Below, piece by piece: positions 14,864 through 23,586 of a stretch of 64,000 nt of DNA. A program made the position numbers and the translations under genes. Below the pieces are notes generated by a model. The model was not told the DNA's origin and searched no databases. It worked only from the letters and a program-made list of their open reading frames with translations. This DNA comes from Lachnospiraceae bacterium. Lineage in GTDB: Bacteria > Bacillota > Clostridia > Lachnospirales > Lachnospiraceae. Every line of letters begins with the position of its first letter. Within the stretch, counting starts at the first letter, position 1. Location: contig JAUNGD010000012.1 of NCBI GenBank assembly GCA_030524705.1, positions 1 to 64,000 on the forward strand, written 5' to 3'.

Positions 14864-15015
14864 TTTTTTCTCGCCTCTTTAGCGGTTACTGGCTGCGCCG
14901 CGCTCTGGGCTGCTTCGGCTGCTGCCTCCTGCCGCGCTTCGCAGTCGCACTGTTCGCCCCAGTCCAGATTGCAGCCGCATTTCGGGCATACTTTGTAGGG
15001 TTTGGCTTTGCTCAT
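14830..15015 (-). CDS. 61-residue zinc-ribbon-like phage protein
   Basis: Starts MSKAKPYKVCPKCGCNLDWG, with a second pair CDC at 28-30, so four to five cysteines fit a zinc ribbon. The remainder is Ala/Gln-rich and helical. It overlaps the CTG-start gene by 34 bases in another frame and the upstream gene by an ATGA overlap. Both neighbours have unknown function, and this one cannot be assigned either. Confidence 0.65.
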   Translation of the reverse strand: MSKAKPYKVCPKCGCNLDWGEQCDCEARQEAAAEAAQSAAQPVTAKEARKNWRGPVLMPGA

Positions 15016-15869
15016 GTGATCACCTCCATTGTCGGGGCGGCTCTCAGCTTCTCAACGAGCTGCTGCATGAGTCGCTTTCGGTATTTTTTGCGCACGCGGT
15101 ACTTCTTGTCGTGCTTGTATAGGTGCCACCACTTCGGGTGGTCGTTTGCGCGGTAGAGCATGGCGTCCGTGAAGCGGTTCACGGTGTCGCACACAATCTT
15201 GGACGCTGTGATCGCTGCCTTAGTGAGCCAGTCGGCGAAGGCTCGGAGCGCCTGCGTCATTTTATCCATAGCCGCCGTGATTGCTTCGCCTGCTGCCGTC
15301 AGGATTGTGCGAGCTTGATCCGGCTCTGCGATCGTGAGCGTCAGTGCCACGCCGGGAGAGCCTCGACGCTCCGGGAGTTGGGCGGCTGCCGCTTCCTCCT
15401 GCTGCCGGTCTGCCTCCATGTGCTTGTGCATGAGTTCGTAGTCCTCGGCGCTCATGTAGCCGTCGTAGACGTATGGATCTGGCTCTGCACCGGTAGCTTT
15501 GCCATACCACGGCATATCGGCCGGTAGGCCCTCTGGGCGTTCTATCGGTTCCGGTGGGAAGGCGTCGGAGTCTTTCAGAAGGTTGGTGCCGTTCTCGTAG
15601 TGCCAGCGGATCCCAGCGGCCAGTTCTGCCACGGTCATGTCCTCACCGAAGTGTCCGCAGTAATAGCCGTTTACCATGACGGCGCTCGGATCCTGCTTCA
15701 GTATTTCACGGGCCTGCTCCAGATCCTCCGACTCGAAGGTGTCGTCGTCACAATTCAGCCAGAAGGCTTCGGCGTTCCAGCTCCGGCCAGTTTTCCAGAC
15801 GATCACCCATGCGATCCCGTCCCGGATTTCGTCGGCGTATTCTCTCGCGATTGTGTTCAGCGCTGCCAT
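15012..15869 (-). CDS. Phage early protein of unknown function, highly charged C-terminus
   Basis: 285 residues from ATG 15869 (AGGAGGCCGACAC upstream); a longer frame exists but has no ribosome site. The N-terminal ~90 residues (IAWVIVWKTGRSWNAEAFW...VNGYYCGHFGEDMTVAELA) look like a compact domain, the centre is Pro/Glu-rich, residues ~180-230 are helical and Ala-rich, and the end is extremely basic (KHDKKYRVRKKYRKR), typical of nucleic-acid contact. No family known to me. It overlaps the preceding gene by 13 bases. Confidence 0.7.
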   Translation of the reverse strand: MAALNTIAREYADEIRDGIAWVIVWKTGRSWNAEAFWLNCDDDTFESEDLEQAREILKQDPSAVMVNGYYCGHFGEDMTVAELAAGIRWHYENGTNLLKDSDAFPPEPIERPEGLPADMPWYGKATGAEPDPYVYDGYMSAEDYELMHKHMEADRQQEEAAAAQLPERRGSPGVALTLTIAEPDQARTILTAAGEAITAAMDKMTQALRAFADWLTKAAITASKIVCDTVNRFTDAMLYRANDHPKWWHLYKHDKKYRVRKKYRKRLMQQLVEKLRAAPTMEVIT

Positions 15870-16132
15870 GTGTCGGCCTCCTTTCTGATATGTACGACGG
15901 TCACGAGGTCGTCTACTTCGTGCCGGGTTATATATGTGTCCGTTCCGTCCATGCCGAGGAAATTCAGTAGCGGCTCGAAGCCGTCGAGCATGAAGCTGGT
16001 TACGGCCACGGCGTTGAGCCGGTAGACTGACGCTTCCACAATGCAAGGGCGATCGTCTGCCTCTGTGACAGCAGGGAAGGAGCCCCGGCATAATAGAGTG
16101 GCGTCATATTTGAAGTCGTTCGGTTTTGCCAT
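15857..16132 (-). CDS. 91-residue phage protein, unknown
   Basis: Starts MAKPNDFKYDATLLCRGSF behind an AAGGAGGCCGATC site. It is soluble and mixed alpha/beta by appearance, with MDGTDTYITRHEVDDLVTV near the end. No motif recognised. It lies directly after the HTH gene and overlaps the next gene, so it belongs to the same transcript. Confidence 0.62.
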   Translation of the reverse strand: MAKPNDFKYDATLLCRGSFPAVTEADDRPCIVEASVYRLNAVAVTSFMLDGFEPLLNFLGMDGTDTYITRHEVDDLVTVVHIRKEADTWQR

Positions 16133-16153
16133 GATCGGCCTCCTTTCAGTTTG

Positions 16154-16429
16154 TCAGAGAACGGCGGCCTCTGTTGGCTGCTCTGTGTCGTCTGTACGTC
16201 GGCCCCGTTTTCGGAAGTTCTCAGCGAGGCGTCTCTGGGCCAGCGTTGCGCTGTACTCTTTGCGCATATTGCAGTCAAGCCCTCCGGTTTCGCCTCGTTT
16301 CAGTTCCTTGTAGACGGTCGCCACATGTACGCCGATACTGTCGGCTATGTCCTGCACGCGCTCCCCTTTGAGATAGAGGGCCTCCAGCGTCTCGCGATCT
16401 GCGAGTGTCATATACCTGTATCCGTTCAA
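16154..16429 (-). CDS. Helix-turn-helix protein, first gene of the phage operon
   Basis: 91 residues from TTG 16429, supported by AAAGGAGGCGAGAAC in front of it; an ATG six codons later lacks a site. Residues 8-45 (LADRETLEALYLKGERVQDIADSIGVHVATVYKELKRGE) are a helix-turn-helix of the IS30/HTH_38 kind, often found alone in phages. The rest is basic and disordered. As first gene of a long operon it may regulate that operon. Confidence 0.7.
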   Translation of the reverse strand: MNGYRYMTLADRETLEALYLKGERVQDIADSIGVHVATVYKELKRGETGGLDCNMRKEYSATLAQRRLAENFRKRGRRTDDTEQPTEAAVL

Positions 16430-16459
16430 GTTCTCGCCTCCTTTCTGGGCTTTTTAGGT

Positions 16460-16500
16460 AAAAAAATAATGCGTCGGGAGGCTTTCGCTTCCTTTCGCAT
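16460..16500 (-). terminator. Candidate terminator/leader hairpin upstream of the phage operon
   Basis: On the minus strand TGCG (16499-16496) and GGAAGC pair with GCCTCC and CGCA, with one mismatch in the inner stem and a GAAA loop, followed by TTATTTTTTT (16468-16460). It precedes the first phage gene by ~30 bases. It may end read-through entering from the right, or be a site for antitermination control. Confidence 0.4.
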
Positions 16501-16544
16501 TTAATATTAGCTTCTTGATGTTTGAGAAGAAATACAAACTCTGA

Positions 16545-16573
16545 TTGCGGATTGCCGCAGAATATAGTATGAT
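16545..16573 (+). promoter_or_regulatory. Promoter of the cytidylate-kinase-like gene
   Basis: TTGCGG, 17-base spacer, TATGAT. The -35 box is weak, the -10 box good. It lies 48 bases before the gene's start codon in the gap between the phage block and host genes. Confidence 0.5.
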
Positions 16574-16620
16574 TAATCTATATGTATTTTAGATGTGGAA
16601 GGAAATGGAGGGTGATATTT

Positions 16621-17223
16621 ATGAACAAGATTATTACGATCAGCCGTGAATACGGCGCGGGCGGCCATTCTATCGGCCAGCAGGTGGCAGAAAAGCTCGG
16701 GATTCCTTTTTATGATAAGGACATTGTGCGGGAGACAGCGAAGGAAGGCGGATTTGAGCCGGAGCTGATCGAGCGGGAGCAGGAGGATGTCTCCAAGACA
16801 AATTCGATCCTGAAAAGTATCTGTACGGTATCCAGCGCTTATTTCAACGATTCTCAGGAGGCGATTCACGAGATACAGAAGGCCATCATTCTGCGTCTGG
16901 CGATGAAGGGGCCCTGTGTGATCCTGGGACGCTGTGCCGATGTGATTCTTAAGGAGGCCGGGATCGAGACGTTCAATGTGTTTGTTCATGCGGACGATCT
17001 GCACCGCGCTGTCCGGGTGAGCGAGCTCACCGGGATCAAAAATGCGACGGAGCTGCAGAAGGCCATTGCGAAGAAAGACAACAGCCGCCACAATTACTAC
17101 AATCATTACTCAGGTAAAAAGTGGGGAGACAGCCGCAATTACGACCTGTCTTTGAACAGCGGCGTGATCGGATATGACAAATGCGTACAGCTTATCATTG
17201 ACGCGGTGCAGGAGGAGGCATAG
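16621..17223 (+). CDS. Cytidylate kinase-like family protein
   Basis: 200 residues from ATG 16621 with GGAGGGTGATATTT before it. ISREYGAGGHSIGQQVAEKL carries the glycine-rich nucleotide-binding loop of the Cytidylate_kin2 family; YDKDIV and GPCVILGRCADVIL follow as in relatives, and the C-terminal HYSGKKWGDSRNYDL is the family's end. It may phosphorylate CMP or another small substrate; many Lachnospiraceae have several copies, and true activity is rarely tested. It is the first gene right of the phage region and reads away from it. Confidence 0.82.
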   Translation: MNKIITISREYGAGGHSIGQQVAEKLGIPFYDKDIVRETAKEGGFEPELIEREQEDVSKTNSILKSICTVSSAYFNDSQEAIHEIQKAIILRLAMKGPCVILGRCADVILKEAGIETFNVFVHADDLHRAVRVSELTGIKNATELQKAIAKKDNSRHNYYNHYSGKKWGDSRNYDLSLNSGVIGYDKCVQLIIDAVQEEA

Positions 17224-17244
17224 CCTTTTGGGAGACAGTACAAT

Positions 17245-17658
17245 ATGGACAAGCAGGGAAAAAACAGTGTTTTGCTGGCAGTGAATGGCACTCTTATGAG
17301 GGGGCTGGAGCTGGAACAGAATCTATTGGACGTGGGCGCGGAGTTTGCTTTTGAGTCAAAAACAGCGGATTGTTATCGTCTGTGGAGTATTCGGGATCAG
17401 AATCCGGCTATGATCCGTGTCGCACCGGGAGAATTGCCGTCTGCTAAAATAGACGTGGAGGTCTGGCGGGTTCCGGCCGAAGGTCTGGCAGCCGTACTTC
17501 TGAAGGAACCGGAGGGACTATCTGTAGGCAAAGTAATGCTGGAGGACGGACAGATGGTGCTGGGGGTTATCGGCGAACCGGTTCTGGTAAAGGGAATGAA
17601 GGAGATTACGGAATACGGCGGCTGGCGCAGCTATATAAAACATATCAAAGTAGAATAA
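17245..17658 (+). CDS. Stand-alone allophanate-hydrolase C-terminal-type protein
   Basis: 137 residues. The pattern AVNGTLMRGLELEQNLLDVGAEF, TADCYRLWSI, VEVWRVP, and the end EITEYGGWRSYI agrees well with the C-terminal domain of allophanate hydrolase (AtzF/DUR1), which has a gamma-glutamyl-cyclotransferase-like fold. The amidase domain that normally precedes it is absent here, and no urea carboxylase is nearby. The domain can decarboxylate N-carboxycarbamate in AtzF-type enzymes; what it does alone is not known. It follows the kinase gene by 21 bases and ends at a strong terminator. Confidence 0.7.
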   Translation: MDKQGKNSVLLAVNGTLMRGLELEQNLLDVGAEFAFESKTADCYRLWSIRDQNPAMIRVAPGELPSAKIDVEVWRVPAEGLAAVLLKEPEGLSVGKVMLEDGQMVLGVIGEPVLVKGMKEITEYGGWRSYIKHIKVE

Positions 17659-17661
17659 GGG

Positions 17662-17704
17662 AAAAAGAGCCTGGAGTACTTTACAGTATCTCCGGGCTCT
17701 TTTT
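17662..17704 (+). terminator. Rho-independent terminator
   Basis: GAGCCTGGAG (17667-17676) pairs with CTCCGGGCTC (17690-17699; one G-T pair), loop of 13 bases, then five Ts. The flanking A-run makes it usable in both directions. Confidence 0.88.
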
Positions 17705-17775
17705 GTATTCGGCGGGCGGGACTTACGGCAGGCCGTAAAGAACGCATTTTTTACGAGAAAAACGAAAAAGCAATA

Positions 17776-17825
17776 TTGACACTTTTAGGATAATATGATA
17801 GTATAGGTTTAACGATAAACCTATA
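17776..17825 (+). promoter_or_regulatory. Promoter and overlapping LacI-type operator of the GH65 operon
   Basis: TTGACA (17776-17781), 17-base spacer, extended -10 TGATAGTAT (17796-17804). A 24-bp palindrome with one mismatched pair (TATAGGTTTAACGATAAACC plus TATA, 17802-17825) covers the -10 end and transcription start. This is a textbook repression site. The core TTTAACG matches the operator at the lacI/pgmB promoter. Confidence 0.8.
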
Positions 17826-17903
17826 AAACTAAATGGTAAATAAATGTAAAAATATACAAATAATACAAAGAGAAAAAAGGAAACAAAAGTATACTTTAAT
17901 AGA

Positions 17904-17915
17904 TTTAACGTTAAA
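17904..17915 (+). promoter_or_regulatory. Second LacI-type operator (auxiliary)
   Basis: A perfect 12-bp palindrome TTTAACGTTAAA, centred about 96 bp after the first operator, inside the 5' leader of the binding-protein transcript. Two operators at this distance would permit DNA looping by one tetrameric repressor. Confidence 0.75.
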
Positions 17916-17986
17916 CGAAACAAAGCAAAAAAGAACAGGTAAATGCTGAATTCAAAACAAAAAGCTAAGAAAGGAAGGAAAAGGTT

Positions 17987-19375
17987 ATGAAGAAAAAGCT
18001 TGTTGGATTTTTGGGAGCAACACTGGCAGCCACGATGATGGCTGGCATGGTAGCCGGAGCGTCTGAGGAGATCACGGTTACACTTGGTATCTGGCCGGAG
18101 GATACTCTGACAGATGAGATCGCAATGCACGAAGGTTTCCTGGAGAAAATGAAAGAGGTTCGTCCTGACGTTACATATGAACCGGCTTACTACAAATATT
18201 CCACCGATACATTTATGCCGATGGTGGAAGCAGGCACGGTACCGACAGTATTTGAGTCCTGGTTCACAGAGCCGCAGAAGCTGATCAAGCAGGAAGCAGT
18301 CGCAGATATCACGGACCAGCTCGAAGAGAGAGGATGGCTGGATGCGATGAACCCGTCCATCCGGGAGCTGCTCTCCGATGAGAACGGCCACGTATACGGT
18401 GTTCCGCGTGACGGCTATGCGCTTGGCGTAATGTGCAATAAGGCTCTGTTTGAGGAAGCAGGACTGGTGGATGAGAATGGCGTTCCGCAGTTCCCGCAGA
18501 CTTGGGATGAGCTGCTTGAGACGGCAAAGACGATCCATGAGACAACCGGCTCCGCAGGTTTGTGTCTCCTGGCAAAGGACAATGCAGGCGGATGGCACTT
18601 CAGCAACATCGCATGGGCGTTCGGTGCAACTCTTGTTACAGAGAACGAAGACGGAAGCTTCACAGCGAACCTTGCTTCTGATGAAGCCATCGCAGCTATG
18701 GAATACGTAAAAGAGCTTGTAGATGCCGGCGTTCTGACCGCAGACCCGACCTCTGAAGATTGGGGTACAGGCTTCACACAGCTCGCTACAGGCGGCGCAG
18801 CAATGTACATTGCAGCAAACGACGCAGTAAATCAGCCGACACAGGCAAACGGAATGGCTCTGGAAGACCTGGCTATGTGCGCGATCCCGGCAGGCCCCGG
18901 CGGACAGTTCTCACTGTCAGGCGGTACGCCGTACATGTTCTCCAAGGATGCGACGCCGGAAGAGATCAACGCAGCCCTGGATTACCTTGAGATCATGGGC
19001 AAGACTCCGATTGTTACCGACGACGTAGTGGCAGGTCTGGAAGCGGACGCACAGATGAGAAAGGATTCCGGTATCCCGGTAATCCAGAAGTTCCCGTGCT
19101 GGATCAATCAGGACTTCCTCGATGCTGAGACAAAGACGATTGAAGAAAATGCAAACGTAGATCCGGCTCTGTATCAGTCTTACTTTGACGCTGTATCCTC
19201 CGACGGACTTCGTACAGAGGAGCCGGGCCAGACGCAGGATATGTACGCTGAGCTGACAAAGGTTCTTCAGGCAGTTATCACGGATGCGGATGCAGATATT
19301 CCGGCGCTGATGCAGACAGCAAATGACAATTATCAGGCTATTCTTGACAACCCGGTTGTTGCAGAAGCAGAATAA
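17987..19375 (+). CDS. Sugar ABC importer, extracellular binding protein
   Basis: 462 residues, RBS AAGGAAGGAAAAGGTT. A signal peptide covers ~1-24, ending GASEE without a lipobox cysteine, unusual for a Gram-positive binding protein. The mature part is of the bacterial extracellular solute-binding family 1 (VTLGIWPEDTLTDEIAM, NLASDEAIAAMEYVKELV, AIPAGPGGQFSLSGGTPYM). It should bind an alpha-glucoside for import by the two following permeases; GH65 enzymes downstream point to kojibiose, maltose, nigerose or trehalose-like disaccharides. Expression is placed under LacI by two operators upstream. Confidence 0.9.
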   Translation: MKKKLVGFLGATLAATMMAGMVAGASEEITVTLGIWPEDTLTDEIAMHEGFLEKMKEVRPDVTYEPAYYKYSTDTFMPMVEAGTVPTVFESWFTEPQKLIKQEAVADITDQLEERGWLDAMNPSIRELLSDENGHVYGVPRDGYALGVMCNKALFEEAGLVDENGVPQFPQTWDELLETAKTIHETTGSAGLCLLAKDNAGGWHFSNIAWAFGATLVTENEDGSFTANLASDEAIAAMEYVKELVDAGVLTADPTSEDWGTGFTQLATGGAAMYIAANDAVNQPTQANGMALEDLAMCAIPAGPGGQFSLSGGTPYMFSKDATPEEINAALDYLEIMGKTPIVTDDVVAGLEADAQMRKDSGIPVIQKFPCWINQDFLDAETKTIEENANVDPALYQSYFDAVSSDGLRTEEPGQTQDMYAELTKVLQAVITDADADIPALMQTANDNYQAILDNPVVAEAE

Positions 19376-19466
19376 AGCGGATTGCTGAAATAGTTTAATC
19401 CAAATGGGGTTTCCAATGACCGGAAGCCCCATTTGTTGTAAAAACAGAAATACGAGGTTGAGAAGA

Positions 19467-20351
19467 ATGAAGAAAAAGACGAAATTCAAGCGAAGAGACT
19501 TAATATCGTGGCTCGTCATGCTGCCGTCTCTGATCCTTTTTACATTCTATATCTGGGAGCCGCTTCTGGAGAACGTCAGACTGTCTCTTTACAGCACGAT
19601 CCGTTATCAGACGGTGAACTTTGTCGGTCTGGCAAATTATGCCCGGGTCCTGAAGGTGCCGGATTTTAAGGCGGCCTTTGTGAATACATTTTCCTACACC
19701 TTCTGGTCGCTGGTGATCGGCTTCTTCATACCTATCATCATGGCGGTGCTGATCTCGGAGACCGTACATATGAAAAGCTTTTTCCGGGTAGGCGTCTATT
19801 TCCCGAACATTGTTCCGGGGCTTGCTACAATCTGGATCTGGAATTATTTCTTTACCCCGGGTCCCACCGGCGTGCTCAATATCCTTTTGGGCAAGATCGG
19901 AATTGAGCCCTTCGTGTGGCTGAACAATACAAAATGGACGATTCCGCTTATTGTTGTGACGATGACCTGGAAGGCGGCGGGCTCCACCGCTTTGATCTAC
20001 ATGGCGAGCATCAGCGGTATCAGCGCGGACCTGTACGAGGCGGCTACTATTGACGGCGCCAGCATCTGGCAGAGGATCCGGCACATTACGCTGCCCAGCA
20101 TCAACGGACTGGCAAGGACGCTCCTGATCATGCAGGTGATTTCCGTGTTCCAGATCCTGTATGAACCGATGGTACTGAAGAACGGGGGCCCGAACAATGC
20201 AAGTATTTCACTGATGATGCTGGTATACCGGTTCGCGTTCCGTGACAGTGACTTCGCAGGTGCGGCGGCTCTGTCGGTTATGATCTGCATTATCTTGATC
20301 ATACTGAGCGGCGTGTACATGAAGGTTGCAAAGAAGAAGGAAGAATATTAG
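19467..20351 (+). CDS. Sugar ABC transporter permease (MalF-like)
   Basis: 294 residues from ATG 19467 (an earlier in-frame start at 19404 has no site). Six transmembrane helices; the EAA loop that contacts the ATPase reads YEAATIDGASIWQRIRHITLP near residue 190. It is the first permease of the importer; a fitting ATPase is missing in the operon, so a shared MsmK-type ATPase encoded elsewhere probably drives it. Confidence 0.92.
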   Translation: MKKKTKFKRRDLISWLVMLPSLILFTFYIWEPLLENVRLSLYSTIRYQTVNFVGLANYARVLKVPDFKAAFVNTFSYTFWSLVIGFFIPIIMAVLISETVHMKSFFRVGVYFPNIVPGLATIWIWNYFFTPGPTGVLNILLGKIGIEPFVWLNNTKWTIPLIVVTMTWKAAGSTALIYMASISGISADLYEAATIDGASIWQRIRHITLPSINGLARTLLIMQVISVFQILYEPMVLKNGGPNNASISLMMLVYRFAFRDSDFAGAAALSVMICIILIILSGVYMKVAKKKEEY

Positions 20352-20362
20352 GAGGAGAGAGC

Positions 20363-21241
20363 ATGTTTTTTAGAAAATATTTTGATAAACGTGACGGAGC
20401 GATCCGGGGCTATGATATGCACTCTCCGAAATCGAGAGTACTGAGTATCATTATTATGCTGCTTTGCATTGTGATGGTGGTTACCGCACTGTTCCCTGTT
20501 GTATGGGTATTCCTGGCGTCCTTTAAGGATATTAAGGATTTTACGAGAAACGTGACGATTGTTCCGCAGCATTTTGATCTGGAAGGCGTAAAAAAGACCT
20601 GGGGACAGCTTAAATTTTCAAAATTCTATTTGAATTCCATGATGCTGGTGGCAGGAAGCGTGGTATGCGCGGTTATTTTCAACGGCCTTTTGGCCTACGG
20701 TCTTGCGGTCCTGAAGCCGAAGGGATACAAGGTGATACAGGCGCTTGTTATGTGGAGCCTTCTGATTCCGTCCACGGCCAGTATCGTAGCGCTGTTTCGA
20801 AACATCAATATGCTGGGCTTCAGCAAGAGCTTTCTTCCACTGTGGCTGTCCTACGGTGCAAATGCCTTCTGGGTTATCCTGTTTAAGGAGTTTTTCGAAG
20901 ATATTCCCAGAGAACTGGTGGAATCCGCGAGGCTGGACGGCTGCGGTACACTGCAGGTATTTCAGAAGATGATCCTTCCGCTGTCCAAGCCCATCATCAT
21001 GGTGGTTGCCATCTTTGCGGTGACGGCGGCGTGGTCGGATTTCCTGCTTCCTTATCTCGTACTGAATGGTTCCGGTAAGGAAACAGTTATGGTAAAGCTG
21101 TTCAGCTTTAAGGATACGCCGACGAATGCGGTGAGCATGCTGCGGGCGGTTATGTTCTCGATTATCCCGCCGACCATCCTTTTCATCCTTTTCCAGAAGC
21201 AGATTACCGACGGCGCGGCGGCAGGGGCGGTAAAGGGATGA
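20363..21241 (+). CDS. Sugar ABC transporter permease (MalG-like)
   Basis: 292 residues, GGAGGAGAGAGC upstream. Six helices; the EAA loop is LVESARLDGCGTLQVFQKMILP (near 186-207), and the start has the amphipathic segment and short periplasmic loop typical of MalG-type subunits. It follows the first permease by 11 bases, so both are made together. Confidence 0.92.
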   Translation: MFFRKYFDKRDGAIRGYDMHSPKSRVLSIIIMLLCIVMVVTALFPVVWVFLASFKDIKDFTRNVTIVPQHFDLEGVKKTWGQLKFSKFYLNSMMLVAGSVVCAVIFNGLLAYGLAVLKPKGYKVIQALVMWSLLIPSTASIVALFRNINMLGFSKSFLPLWLSYGANAFWVILFKEFFEDIPRELVESARLDGCGTLQVFQKMILPLSKPIIMVVAIFAVTAAWSDFLLPYLVLNGSGKETVMVKLFSFKDTPTNAVSMLRAVMFSIIPPTILFILFQKQITDGAAAGAVKG

Positions 21242-21269
21242 CATGAATGAATTGAAGTGAGGAAAGTAT

Positions 21270-23582
21270 ATGGCTAAGGTAGCAGATATCTATTTTAAAG
21301 AGCATCCGTGGCAGATTATTGAGGAGGACTTCGACCCGGCTTACTCCAGGGTGGCGGAATCCATCTTTTCCCTGGCGAATGAATATATGGGAGTCCGGGG
21401 CTACATGGAGGAAGGATACTCCGGGAAAAGCCTCACAGGAAGCTATTTTAACGGTATATATGAGCAAAAAAAGCAGGAGGGCTCTCATTACGTCGGAATT
21501 GCGGATGTGACAGAATTTATGGTAAATTCCGTGAACTGGCTGGAAACGGGGCTTGAGGCCGGCGGGGAGCGACTGGATCTGGGAAGGAGCAGCGTGCATT
21601 CCTTCCGCAGATGGCTGGACATGAAAACGGGACTTCTGACAAGAAGGCTTGTGTGGTGTCTGGCCGACGGAAAAGAGATTGAGGTGACATTTGAGCGAAT
21701 CCTCTCTATGAAGCAGGTGGAATATGCGGCTCAGAGGATCACACTGCGGCCGCTGGATTTCCAGGGGAAAATACGTCTGTCTCTGGGGCTTGACGGCTCC
21801 GGGATCCATGAGAGCGTAAAAGAAAATCTGTGGAACGCTCTGGATGCGGTGGCAGGCGACGGATTTTTAAGCCTGGAGCTTGAGACGGTACATACGGCGC
21901 AGAGGGTGAACTCCGCTGCCCGGATCACCGGAGAGGGGGTTGCGCAGACCGGAGAGTGCCGGGAGGAAAAGAGGGTACAGCTTCTGTTTGAGACAGAGGC
22001 GGAGCCGGGAAAGACATACCGGGCGGAGCGTACCGTGTGCAATCTGGTATGCAGGAATGACGCAGGGGAGCAGGAATACCGCCGCCGGTGTGCAAAGAGC
22101 AAAGAGGAGCTGCAAAGGGTCAGCTTTGAACAGATCCTTGCGGATAATACGAAATGGTGGAGCGGGATCTGGGAGCACTGCGACATAGAGATCAAGGGCG
22201 ACCCGGAGAACCAGCAGGGCATCCGCTTCTGTATTTTCCAGCTTTTCCAGACGTATCACGGCGCGGTGAAGGGAAGCAACATCGGGGCCAAGGGACTGAC
22301 GGGGGAGGCGTACAACGGAAACGCTTTCTGGGATACGGAGACGTACTGCCTGCCCTTCTTCCTGTTCAACGATCTGGAGGGAGCGAGAAATCTTCTGTAT
22401 TTCCGCTATCAGACGCTGGAGGAGGCGAAAAAAAGGGCGAAGGAGCTGGACTGCCGGGGGGCATTTTACCCCATCGCCACCATCAGCGGCAAGGAGTGCT
22501 GCAATCTGTGGCAGCACGCCAGCCTTCAGCTTCAGGCCTCCACGGCGGTGGCCTACGGCATCTGGTTCTATGAGAAGATGACCGGGGATTTGGATTTCCT
22601 GGCCTCCCAGGGAATCGAAATTCTGATCGAGGTCAGCCGGATGCTGGCTACGAGAGGAGATTATTCCAACGACGGCTCAAGGTTTGGTTATTACGGAGTC
22701 ATGGGGCCGGATGAATTCCAGATGATGGTAAATCATAACTGCTATACCAATTATATGGGACGGTTCACCTTCCGCTATACCCTGGAATGTCTGGAGCGGC
22801 TGCAGAGGGAAGCGCCAAAGGCATACGAAAATGCGGTGGAGAAGACCGGGTATCAGGAGAGCGAGGGCGCAGCCTGGAAGCAGATGGCGAACCGGATGTA
22901 CATTCCCTACGATGCAGAGCGGAAGCTCTATGAGCAGCATGAGGGCTTTTTTGATCTGCCCCACATCGACATCGACGCGATTCCAGTGACGGATTTCCCG
23001 CTGTACAGCCACTGGTCCTACGACCACATTTACCGGAACGACATGATCAAGCAGCCGGATGTCCTGATGCTGATGCTGCTTTTCAACAGCAGCTTCAGCC
23101 AGGAGGAGCTGAAGAGCAATTATGAATATTATGAGCCGCGCTGCATCCATGAGAGCTCGCTTTCACCCTCGGTGCATTCAATCCTGGCTACCCAGCTTGG
23201 AAAGGCAAAGGAAGCGTACGACTTTTTTGGTTTTGCGACAAGGATGGATCTGGACAACTACAACCGCAACAGCGATGAGGGAATTCATACGACGTCCATT
23301 GCGGCGGCCTGGATGAATATTGTATACGGCTTCGGCGGTCTGCGCTCGGACGGCGAGATCCTGAAAATCAATCCGGTGATCCCGAAGGAGTGGGAGGAAT
23401 ATTCCTTCAAGCTTCATTATGAGGGGGATGTTCTGCACATCTGCGTAGACAGGGAGCAGGTACATATTTCGACGGAGCAGGGAAAGGCGCTGGAGCTGAT
23501 GATCTACGGCGAAAAGATATTGCTGGGAGAAGAAGCGCTGAATGTGGCAATCCCGGATTTTTGGAAAATAACAAAGGAGTGA
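21270..23582 (+). CDS. GH65 family phosphorylase (first copy)
   Basis: 770 residues. The N-terminal beta-sandwich (MGVRGYMEEGYSGKSLTGSY, residues ~45-65) leads into an (alpha/alpha)6 barrel. The catalytic general acid is in GPDEF, E482; the EPRCIHESSLSPSVHS segment near 625 binds phosphate in this family. GH65 inverting phosphorylases split alpha-glucosides such as kojibiose, maltose, nigerose or trehalose into beta-glucose-1-phosphate and a free sugar. There is no signal peptide, so it works in the cytoplasm on imported sugar. Substrate not decidable from sequence. Next gene starts four bases after. Confidence 0.92.
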   Translation: MAKVADIYFKEHPWQIIEEDFDPAYSRVAESIFSLANEYMGVRGYMEEGYSGKSLTGSYFNGIYEQKKQEGSHYVGIADVTEFMVNSVNWLETGLEAGGERLDLGRSSVHSFRRWLDMKTGLLTRRLVWCLADGKEIEVTFERILSMKQVEYAAQRITLRPLDFQGKIRLSLGLDGSGIHESVKENLWNALDAVAGDGFLSLELETVHTAQRVNSAARITGEGVAQTGECREEKRVQLLFETEAEPGKTYRAERTVCNLVCRNDAGEQEYRRRCAKSKEELQRVSFEQILADNTKWWSGIWEHCDIEIKGDPENQQGIRFCIFQLFQTYHGAVKGSNIGAKGLTGEAYNGNAFWDTETYCLPFFLFNDLEGARNLLYFRYQTLEEAKKRAKELDCRGAFYPIATISGKECCNLWQHASLQLQASTAVAYGIWFYEKMTGDLDFLASQGIEILIEVSRMLATRGDYSNDGSRFGYYGVMGPDEFQMMVNHNCYTNYMGRFTFRYTLECLERLQREAPKAYENAVEKTGYQESEGAAWKQMANRMYIPYDAERKLYEQHEGFFDLPHIDIDAIPVTDFPLYSHWSYDHIYRNDMIKQPDVLMLMLLFNSSFSQEELKSNYEYYEPRCIHESSLSPSVHSILATQLGKAKEAYDFFGFATRMDLDNYNRNSDEGIHTTSIAAAWMNIVYGFGGLRSDGEILKINPVIPKEWEEYSFKLHYEGDVLHICVDREQVHISTEQGKALELMIYGEKILLGEEALNVAIPDFWKITKE

Positions 23583-23586
23583 TGAG

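Noticed and set aside
156..16429. Integrative conjugative element instead of a phage
   Set aside because: No relaxase, type IV secretion, TcpA or conjugation genes; the set of ERF, SSB, RecU, replisome organiser and ArpU-like regulator is that of phages.
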